Shown here one piece after another: positions 1 to 5,683 of a stretch of 6,969 bases of DNA. Both the position numbers and the translations under genes were made by a program. The DNA is from Achromobacter sp. (GTDB lineage Bacteria; Pseudomonadota; Gammaproteobacteria; Burkholderiales; Burkholderiaceae_B). The DNA lies in assembly GCA_003454835.1 (NCBI GenBank), contig DMTA01000175.1:1-6969 (forward strand), in the 5' to 3' direction. Below the pieces are notes generated by a model. That model worked only from the letters and a program-made list of their open reading frames with translations. It had not been told where the DNA came from and did not search any database. The number at the start of each line of letters is the position of its first letter. The stretch's first letter is position 1.

Positions 1-40
1 CAAGTCCGGCGGTTTGGTACTAAGCGCGCATCCAAGGGAT

Positions 41-53
41 GACTACGCTAGTC
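41..53. promoter_or_regulatory. Short inverted repeat in the leader, possible operator
   Basis: The sequence GACTA-CGC-TAGTC is a perfect 5-base inverted repeat around a 3-base centre, about 50 bases before the start codon of the binding-protein gene. Its position would suit an operator or the 5' untranslated region. The arms are short, no second copy is seen nearby, and no regulator gene is in the window. It may be chance. Confidence 0.2.
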
Positions 54-89
54 CGCAAGCCATCCATGAATGGTTCACGCGACAACATC

Positions 90-96
90 AAAGGGG
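90..96 (+). promoter_or_regulatory. Ribosome binding site of the binding-protein gene
   Basis: The purine run AAAGGGG ends 6 bases before the ATG at 103. An in-frame TAG at 97-99, two codons before that ATG, rules out any upstream extension. Together these fix the start of the binding protein. Confidence 0.8.
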
Positions 97-102
97 TAGC
101 AC

Positions 103-1680
103 ATGCGCAGCGCAAGACTAGGCCTGGCCACGATTCTGTCGGTGTTTGCAATGGCGGGGGGCGCCGCCGCGGCGGATGCGCCCAAGGCCGGCGGCACGCT
201 CGTCATCGGCTCCACGCAGGTGCCGCGGCACCTGAACGGCGCGGTCCAATCGGGCACCGCCACCGCATTGCCCAGTGCGCAGCTCTTTGCCAGTCCGCTG
301 CGCTACGACGCCGATTGGAATCCGCAGCCTTACCTGGCCGAGTCGTGGGAACTGGCGCCGGACGGCAAGTCGCTGACGCTGCACCTGCGCGGCGACGCGA
401 TCTTCCATGACGGCAAGCCCGTGACGTCCGAGGACGTGGCGTTCTCGATCATGGCGGTCAAGCAGAACCATCCGTTCCAGACCATGTTCGCGCCCGTCGA
501 AAGCGTGGAAACGCCCGACGCGCGCACCGCCGTGCTGCGCATGAGCAAGCCGCATCCGGCCATTTTGCTGGCGCTGTCGCCGGCGCTGATGCCCGTGCTG
601 CCCAAGCACATCTACGGCGACGGCCAGGACTTGAAGACGCATCCGCGCAACTCCGCGAACGTGGTGGGTTCCGGGCCGTTCATCTTCAAGGAATTCAAGC
701 CGGGCCAGGAGATCGTGCTGGAACGCTTCGACAAGTTCTTCATCAAGGGCAAGCCGCTGCTGGATCGCGTGGTGGTCAAGATCAACCCTGATGCGACGAA
801 CCTGCTGATCGGGCTGGAGCGCGGCGACATCGGCGCGCTGCCGTTCATGACCGAACCGACGATTCTGCGCCGCGCCAAGGACAATCCCTCCATCGTCATG
901 ACCAACAAGGGCTACGAAGGCATCGGCGCGCTGAGCTGGCTGGCGTTCAATACGGCGCGCAAGCCACTGGACGACGTGCGGGTGCGCCAGGCCATCGCCT
1001 TCGCGACCGACAAGGGTTTCATCACCAAAGCGCTGAACGCCGGCTTTGCCGCGCCCGCGCACGGCCCGATCGTGGGCACCAGCCCCTTCGCCAGCGACGA
1101 CGTGAAGAAATACCCGCTGGACCTGAAGCAGGCAGAAAAGCTGCTGGACGAGGCCGGCTTCAAGAAAGACGGCAAGGGCGAGCGCATGACGCTGACGGTG
1201 GATTACATGCCGGGCAGCGACGTGCAGGGCAAGAACGTGGCGGAGTACCTGCGCAGCCAGTTGAAGAAAGTCGGCATCAACGTGCAGGTGCGCGCGTCGC
1301 CCGACTTTCCGACCTGGGCCAAGCGCATCGCCGGCAAGGACTTCGACATGACCACCGACATCGTCTTCAATTGGGGCGATCCGGTCATCGGCGTGCATCG
1401 CACGTATATGTCGTCCAACATCCGAGACATCATCTGGACCAACACGCAGTCCTACAAGAATCCGAAGGTCGATGCGCTGCTGGAGCAGGCAGGCACCGAG
1501 ACCGACGCGGACAAGCGCCGCGCGCTGTACGGGGAATTCCAGCGCCTGGTGACCGAGGACGTGCCCATCGACTTCCTGACCGTGATTCCGTATCACACGC
1601 TGTCGTCCAAGAAGGTGCAGGGTCTGCCGTCCGGCATTTGGGGACTGCTGTCGCCGCTGGATGAAACGTCCGTGCAGTAG
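103..1680 (+). CDS. ABC transporter periplasmic substrate-binding protein, family 5 (peptide/opine/nickel class)
   Basis: This 525-residue protein is the extracytoplasmic receptor of a Dpp/Opp-type importer; it binds the solute in the periplasm and delivers it to the permeases encoded next. Residues 1-24 form a Sec signal peptide (basic start, hydrophobic core, cleavage probably after the Ala run before D25). There is no lipobox cysteine, so the mature protein should be soluble. The SBP_bac_5 signature lies around residues 79-116, with AESWE, an LRGDAIFHDG-type core (F101-H102-D103-G104) and the following SEDVAFS. A second family block is at 285-297 (ARKPLDDVRVRQA), followed by a YPLDLKQAEKLLDEAGF helix typical of the family. 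Length is normal for cluster C binding proteins. The start is fixed by a good ribosome binding site and an in-frame stop just upstream. The gene lies 11 bases before the B permease with no terminator between. Family assignment is firm; the substrate is not. Dipeptides, oligopeptides, opines, glutathione-like compounds and other small amides are all possible. Confidence 0.95.
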   Translation: MRSARLGLATILSVFAMAGGAAAADAPKAGGTLVIGSTQVPRHLNGAVQSGTATALPSAQLFASPLRYDADWNPQPYLAESWELAPDGKSLTLHLRGDAIFHDGKPVTSEDVAFSIMAVKQNHPFQTMFAPVESVETPDARTAVLRMSKPHPAILLALSPALMPVLPKHIYGDGQDLKTHPRNSANVVGSGPFIFKEFKPGQEIVLERFDKFFIKGKPLLDRVVVKINPDATNLLIGLERGDIGALPFMTEPTILRRAKDNPSIVMTNKGYEGIGALSWLAFNTARKPLDDVRVRQAIAFATDKGFITKALNAGFAAPAHGPIVGTSPFASDDVKKYPLDLKQAEKLLDEAGFKKDGKGERMTLTVDYMPGSDVQGKNVAEYLRSQLKKVGINVQVRASPDFPTWAKRIAGKDFDMTTDIVFNWGDPVIGVHRTYMSSNIRDIIWTNTQSYKNPKVDALLEQAGTETDADKRRALYGEFQRLVTEDVPIDFLTVIPYHTLSSKKVQGLPSGIWGLLSPLDETSVQ

Positions 1681-1691
1681 CGGGAGCCGTC

Positions 1692-2660
1692 ATGTTGCGA
1701 TATCTCTCGCGCCGCCTGTTGTATGCCGCGATCCTGCTGCTGGCCGTGGTGACGCTGAATTTCCTGCTGATCCACATCTCGCCGGGCGACCCCGTGGAAA
1801 CCATCGCGGGGTCGATGGGCGGCATCAGCGAAGACCTGCGCGCCCAGCTTCGCGTGCAATACGGGCTGGACAAGCCGTTTCTGACGCAGCTTGGCATCTA
1901 CCTGGGGCAGGTGGTGCGCGGCGACCTGGGCTACTCGTACTTTTTCAACGTACCGGTCGCCCAGCTGATCTGGGACCGCGTGCCTGCCACGCTGCTGCTG
2001 GTGGTGACGTCGGTGACCGTGGCATTCCTGATCGGCACGCTGCTGGGCACGCTGGCCGCCAGGAAGCCCAACGGGCTGCTGTCGCAGGGCATCACGCTGC
2101 TGTCGGTCGTCGGGTATTCGGCCCCGGTGTTCTGGACCGGCATCATCCTCATCATCCTGTTCGCCTCGGTGCTGCCGATCTTTCCGGTGTCCGACATGCG
2201 GTCGGCGGGCGGTCCGCAAGAGGGGTGGGCAGGCGTGCTGGATGTGCTGCATCACCTGGTGCTGCCCGCCTTCACGCTGGCCTTCGTGTACCTGGCGCAG
2301 TACAGCCGGTTGGCGCGCGCCAGCGTCATGGACGCCTTGCAGGCCGACTACATCCGCACCGCGCGGGCCAAGGGGCTGCCCGAGAACACCGTGCTGTACA
2401 AGCACGCGCTGCGCAACGGCGTGCTTCCCGTGGTGACCATGCTGGGCCTGCAGTTCGGCAACGTGCTGGCCGGGGCGATTCTGGTGGAGACGGTCTTCAA
2501 CTGGCCCGGCTTGGGACGCCTGGCGTTCGACTCGGTGCTGCGGCGTGATTACCCGACGCTGCTCGGCATCCTGCTCTTTGCCTCGTTGCTGGTCGTGGTG
2601 ATGAACCAGCTTACCGATCTGGCGTATCGCCTGATCGATCCCCGGATCAAGACATCATGA
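1692..2660 (+). CDS. ABC transporter permease, DppB/OppB type
   Basis: This 322-residue inner-membrane protein is one half of the translocation channel of the importer. It begins with the typical MLRYLSRRLL start and a first membrane helix (about residues 10-28), followed by the conserved SPGDP and the YGLDKP/GDLGYS segments of the periplasmic part. Further hydrophobic helices lie near residues 100-122, 133-160, 190-206, 246-268 and 288-306. The cytoplasmic EAA loop that docks on the ATPases is clear from residue 219 (DYIRTARAKG) on to the LRNGVLP block around 240-246, and the family block ETVFNWPGLGRL follows. GGGAG at 1682-1686 lies 5 bases before the ATG and serves as ribosome binding site. 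The stop overlaps the next start as ATGA at 2657-2660. Length and topology are normal for the family; nothing looks broken. Confidence 0.95.
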   Translation: MLRYLSRRLLYAAILLLAVVTLNFLLIHISPGDPVETIAGSMGGISEDLRAQLRVQYGLDKPFLTQLGIYLGQVVRGDLGYSYFFNVPVAQLIWDRVPATLLLVVTSVTVAFLIGTLLGTLAARKPNGLLSQGITLLSVVGYSAPVFWTGIILIILFASVLPIFPVSDMRSAGGPQEGWAGVLDVLHHLVLPAFTLAFVYLAQYSRLARASVMDALQADYIRTARAKGLPENTVLYKHALRNGVLPVVTMLGLQFGNVLAGAILVETVFNWPGLGRLAFDSVLRRDYPTLLGILLFASLLVVVMNQLTDLAYRLIDPRIKTS

Positions 2661-3559
2661 GACCCGCACCCATTGCGCTGCCCGCCGCGGCCGGCGCCGA
2701 CGCCCGCCCCAAACCGCCGCCCCGGCCGTCCTACGAGGCGCTGCGCGTGTTCGCGCGCAACCCCAGCGCGCTGGCCGGCGTTCTGTTGCTGGCGACGATC
2801 CTGGCGATCACGATCTTCGGCCCCATGGTGATGCAGGCCGATCCGTTCGAAATCGCGGCGGCGCCCATGGAGCCGCCCGGCGGCGAGCTGCTGCTGGGCT
2901 CCGATTATCTGGGCCGCGACGTGCTGACCGGCATGATCTACGGCGGCCGCGCGACGCTGCTGGTGGGCGTGGTCGCCGCAGTGCTGTCCATGGCCATCGG
3001 CATCACCGTTGGCGCGCTGGCAGGCTATTACGGCGGCTGGGTCGACGAGACCCTGATGCGCATCACCGAGTTCTTCCAGGTGCTGCCCACCTTGCTCTTT
3101 GCGATGGTGCTGGTGACGCTCTTCAGCCCGTCGCTCGCCACCATCGCGGTCGCCATCGGCGTGGTGAGCTGGACCGGCACGGCGCGGTTGGCGCGGGGCG
3201 AATTCCTGCGGCTCAAGCGGCGCGAATACGTGCTGGCCGAGCGCGTGATCGGCGCCGGTGACGCACGCATCATCTGGCGAGTCATCCTGCCAAACGCGCT
3301 GGCGCCGCTGATCGTGTCGGCCACGCTGGCCATCGGCACGGCGATCCTGTTCGAAGCGGGCCTGTCGTTCCTGGGCCTGGGCGATCCCAACGTGATGAGC
3401 TGGGGCTTGATGATCGGCAGCAACCGCCCCTACATCCTGACCGCGTGGTGGGCGGTGACGTTGCCGGGCGCGGCCATCTTCCTGACGGTGCTGGCCGTCA
3501 GCCTGATCGGCGACGGCCTGAACGACGCCCTCAATCCGACGTCGCGAGGCCGGGCATGA
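2657..3559 (+). CDS. ABC transporter permease, DppC/OppC type
   Basis: This 300-residue protein is the second channel subunit and partner of the B permease. A cytoplasmic N-terminal tail of about 35 residues is rich in Pro and Ala (PKPPPRP at 18-24), followed by a first helix near 38-58. The DppC hallmark LGSDYLGRD is at 80-88. More helices lie near 99-123 and 140-170 and in the last 90 residues. The EAA loop runs from about residue 189 (REYVLAERVIGAGD) to the ILPNALAP block near 210-217, and a conserved EAGLSFLGLG follows. The start overlaps the previous stop (ATGA, 2657-2660). Only weak purine stretches (GGA at 2644-2646, AAGA at 2649-2652) lie upstream, so its translation probably depends on ribosomes finishing the B gene. 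Its own stop overlaps the D ATPase start at 3556-3559. Confidence 0.95.
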   Translation: MRPAPIALPAAAGADARPKPPPRPSYEALRVFARNPSALAGVLLLATILAITIFGPMVMQADPFEIAAAPMEPPGGELLLGSDYLGRDVLTGMIYGGRATLLVGVVAAVLSMAIGITVGALAGYYGGWVDETLMRITEFFQVLPTLLFAMVLVTLFSPSLATIAVAIGVVSWTGTARLARGEFLRLKRREYVLAERVIGAGDARIIWRVILPNALAPLIVSATLAIGTAILFEAGLSFLGLGDPNVMSWGLMIGSNRPYILTAWWAVTLPGAAIFLTVLAVSLIGDGLNDALNPTSRGRA

Positions 3560-4557
3560 ACGCCGCAGACCTGACCCCCGTGCTGGAAGTGGACGGTCTG
3601 AGCCTGTCGTTCCGCACACGTGGCCGCGAGGCCGAAGTGCTGAGCGACGTCAGCTTCGATCTGCGTCCCGGCGAAACGCTGTGCCTGGTGGGCGAATCCG
3701 GCTGCGGCAAGAGCATGACGGCGCTGGCCATCATGCGGCTGATTCCGCCGCTGGCGCGTGTGGGCGCCGGTCACGTGCGCCTGCGCGGCGCGGATCTTGC
3801 CATGCACGATGACGAGGCGATGCGCCGGGTGCGCGGCAACAACATTTCGATGATCTTCCAGGAGCCGATGACGGCGCTCAATCCGGTCTACACGGTGGGC
3901 GATCAGATCGGCGAGCCGCTGCGGTTGCATCAGGGGCTGTCCAAGCGCGAGGCGCGCGAGCGCGCCATCGAGATGCTCAAGTCCGTGGGCATCCCGTTGC
4001 CGGAGCGCCGTGTGGACGATTATCCGCATCAGCTTTCCGGCGGCATGCGGCAGCGGGTGATGATCGCGATTGCGCTGGCCTGCGACCCGGACGTACTCAT
4101 CGCCGACGAGCCCACGACCGCGCTGGACGTGACGGTGCAGGCGCAGATCTTCGACCTGTTGCGCGAGCAGCAGGCGCGGCGCGGCACGGCCGTACTGCTG
4201 ATCACGCACGACATGGGCGCGGTGTCCGAGATGGCGGACCGCGTGGTGGTGATGTATGGCGGCCGGGTGGTGGAGCAGGGCAGCGTCGGCCAGATCCTGG
4301 CGCAGCCGCGGCATCCGTACACGCAGGGCCTGATCGCCTGCCTGCCCGAACTGGACCGCGAACCTGACGACGATCGGCCGGACCTGCCCGAGATTCCGGG
4401 CGTGGTGCCGTCCGTGTGGGAGCGTGGCGTCGGCTGTCCCTTCGTCGACCGCTGCAACCGCGCCATGGCGCGCTGCAGCCGCGAGTTTCCGCCCATGACC
4501 GTGCTGGATGGCGGGCAGGGCGTGTCCTGTTGGCTTTACCCGGAGGCATCGCAATGA
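3556..4557 (+). CDS. ABC transporter ATP-binding protein, DppD/OppD type
   Basis: This 333-residue cytoplasmic ATPase powers import together with the DppF-type partner downstream. All motifs are intact: Walker A GESGCGKS at 46-53, Q-loop Q102 in [10 protein letters not shown], signature LSGGMRQR at 160-167, Walker B VLIADEP at 180-186 with catalytic E185, D-loop ending at D191, and switch H218 in THD. The C-terminal oligopeptide-transporter domain holds HPYTQGL and then four cysteines, C294, C300, C307 and C325, spaced CX5CX6CX17C. In characterised DppD homologues such cysteines bind a [4Fe-4S] cluster; that is inferred here. I chose the ATG at 3556 because it forms an ATGA overlap with the C permease stop and has GAGG at 3546-3549 six bases upstream. 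The frame stays open back to 3445, but that would add 37 unlike residues inside the C gene. Confidence 0.95.
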   Translation: MNAADLTPVLEVDGLSLSFRTRGREAEVLSDVSFDLRPGETLCLVGESGCGKSMTALAIMRLIPPLARVGAGHVRLRGADLAMHDDEAMRRVRGNNISMIFQEPMTALNPVYTVGDQIGEPLRLHQGLSKREARERAIEMLKSVGIPLPERRVDDYPHQLSGGMRQRVMIAIALACDPDVLIADEPTTALDVTVQAQIFDLLREQQARRGTAVLLITHDMGAVSEMADRVVVMYGGRVVEQGSVGQILAQPRHPYTQGLIACLPELDREPDDDRPDLPEIPGVVPSVWERGVGCPFVDRCNRAMARCSREFPPMTVLDGGQGVSCWLYPEASQ

Positions 4558-5576
4558 CCCACGCGCATTCGTCATCCCTGTTGTCGGTGCGCGACCTGTC
4601 GGTGCATTTTCCGGTGGGCGGGCGCGGGCGCGATGGCAAGCCGGTGGTGGTGCGGGCGGTGGACGGCGTGTCGTTCGAGCTGGAGCGTGGCCGCACCCTG
4701 GCCATCGTGGGCGAGTCCGGCTCGGGCAAGACCACCACGGCGCTGTCGGTGCTGCGGCTGGCGGACCCCACCGGGGGCAGCATTCACTTCGACGGCAACG
4801 ATCTGACCGCCATGCGCGGCTCGGCGCTGCGGCGGATGCGGCGGCGTCTGCAGCTCGTCTTTCAAGATCCGTACTCGTCGCTCAATCCGCGCCAGCGCGC
4901 CGAAGAAATCGTGCGCACGCCGCTGGACCTGATGGGCATCGATCCGCCCGGCGGCCGCGAGGCGCGCGTGACGTTGATGTTCGAACTGGTGGGGCTGCGG
5001 CCCGAACAGCGGCAACTGTTTCCGCATCAGTTTTCCGGCGGGCAGCGCCAGCGGCTGAACATTGCGCGGGCGCTGGCCAGCGCGCCGGACCTGATCGTCT
5101 GCGACGAACCCGTCTCGGCGCTGGACATCGCCATCCGGGCGCAGATCCTGAACCTGCTGCGACGCATCCAGCGCGAGCAGGGGCAGTCGTTTCTTTTCAT
5201 CTCGCATGACATGGCGGTGGTGGAGCACGTGTGCGACGACATCGCGGTGATGTATCTGGGCAAGATCATCGAACGGGCGTCGCGCCGGGCGTTCTTCTCA
5301 CGGCCGTTGCATCCGTACAGCGTGGCGCTGATGTCTGCCGTACCGACGGTCAAGGGTGGCCGCGAAACGGCGGCGCGCCGGGTCAAGCTGACCGGCGATC
5401 CGCCCAGCCCGGTCAACCCGCCGCCTGGCTGCCGCTTCGCGGGGCGATGTCCGGCGGCGCAGGCGCTGTGCTCGACGCGTGAACCTGAACTGCGCGAGGT
5501 GGCGCCGGCGCATCACGTGGCCTGCCATTTTGTCGAGACGCGTGACGGCGTGACGGTGTCGCCGTTGCAAGGCTGA
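4554..5576 (+). CDS. ABC transporter ATP-binding protein, DppF/OppF type
   Basis: This 340-residue protein is the second ATPase, expected to pair with the DppD-type subunit as a heterodimer on the B/C permeases. Walker A is GESGSGKT at 53-60, the Q-loop is Q104 in FQDPYSSLNPR (the usual DppF/OppF wording), the signature is FSGGQRQR at 160-167, Walker B is LIVCDEP at 180-186 with E185, and the switch histidine is H218 in SHD. HPYSVAL and GDPPSPVNPP-GCRF mark the C-terminal oligopeptide domain. Four cysteines, C293, C299, C306 and C324, have the same CX5CX6CX17C spacing as in the upstream ATPase. The start at 4554 overlaps the previous stop (ATGA) and has GGAGG at 4542-4546 seven bases before it; the in-frame ATG at 4416 would add 46 out-of-family residues and is rejected. 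This is the last gene of the overlapping cluster; a repeat-filled spacer follows. Confidence 0.95.
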   Translation: MTHAHSSSLLSVRDLSVHFPVGGRGRDGKPVVVRAVDGVSFELERGRTLAIVGESGSGKTTTALSVLRLADPTGGSIHFDGNDLTAMRGSALRRMRRRLQLVFQDPYSSLNPRQRAEEIVRTPLDLMGIDPPGGREARVTLMFELVGLRPEQRQLFPHQFSGGQRQRLNIARALASAPDLIVCDEPVSALDIAIRAQILNLLRRIQREQGQSFLFISHDMAVVEHVCDDIAVMYLGKIIERASRRAFFSRPLHPYSVALMSAVPTVKGGRETAARRVKLTGDPPSPVNPPPGCRFAGRCPAAQALCSTREPELREVAPAHHVACHFVETRDGVTVSPLQG

Positions 5577-5660
5577 TGTGCTTGCCGATATGTGCTTGCC
5601 GATATGTGAGTACCGATTTGCGCGCACCGATTTGCGCATGGCGGCGCACGCGTACCGATT
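5577..5660 (+). repeat. Degenerate 14-bp tandem repeat between transporter and amidohydrolase
   Basis: Beginning at the base after the ATPase stop, a 14-base unit repeats in register. Units 1 and 2 (5577-5590, 5591-5604) are identical: TGTGCTTGCCGATA. Unit 3 (5605-5618) is TGTGAGTACCGATT, unit 4 (5619-5632) TGCGCGCACCGATT, unit 5 (5633-5646) TGCGCATGGCGGCG (eroded at its 3' half) and unit 6 (5647-5660) CACGCGTACCGATT. The steadiest part is CCGAT followed by A or T at the end of each unit. Decay increases toward the downstream gene. It is not coding: the period is not a multiple of three and no supportable frame crosses it. It could be a slippage product, a set of protein-binding sites, or just an eroding minisatellite. 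Confidence 0.85.
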
Positions 5661-5672
5661 TCACCGACTGAC

Positions 5673-5677
5673 AAGGA
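5673..5677 (+). promoter_or_regulatory. Ribosome binding site of the amidohydrolase gene
   Basis: AAGGA ends 6 bases before the ATG at 5684. An in-frame TGA at 5669-5671 lies just ahead, so no earlier start is possible. The gene thus has its own good translation signal and does not depend on coupling to the ATPase gene upstream. Confidence 0.75.
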
Positions 5678-5683
5678 ACCCCG

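Larger units (their letters stand above)
1..102 (+). other. Upstream leader of the transporter operon
   Basis: This stretch carries no supportable gene. The open frame beginning at base 39 overlaps the binding-protein gene out of frame and has no recognisable protein features. The region ends in a good ribosome binding site. It contains a short inverted repeat at 41-53. I see no convincing sigma-70 pair: TTGGTA at 14-19 and TACGCT at 44-49 are about 24 bases apart, too far for a normal promoter. The true promoter may lie before the window start. Confidence 0.6.

Noticed and set aside
14..49. Candidate sigma-70 promoter TTGGTA / TACGCT in the leader
   Set aside because: The spacing of about 24 bases is well outside the usual 16-18, and both boxes are poor matches.
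39..410. Plus-strand open frame of 123 codons overlapping the start of the binding-protein gene
   Set aside because: It overlaps the binding-protein gene out of frame, has no ribosome binding site of note and gives an Arg/Ala-rich sequence without recognisable features.
118..1596. Long minus-strand open frame (492 codons) opposite the binding-protein gene
   Set aside because: It is the mirror of a GC-rich gene: its residues are the His/Arg/Gln/Ala-rich mix typical of antisense frames. No domain is recognisable, while the + strand protein is a clear family member.
3445..3555. Longer start for the D-type ATPase inside the C permease gene
   Set aside because: The added 37 residues do not resemble the family N-terminus. 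The ATG at 3556 has an ATGA junction and a good ribosome binding site.
1593..4575. Several long minus-strand open frames (1593-2405, 2549-3619, 3430-4575)
   Set aside because: All lie wholly opposite intact permease or ATPase genes, have low-complexity antisense composition and lack any plausible gene order of their own.
5567..5585. Possible terminator hairpin after the ATPase gene (GCAAG pairing with CTTGC)
   Set aside because: The stem has only 5 pairs around a 9-base loop and no T-run follows. I see no intrinsic terminator anywhere in 5577-5683.
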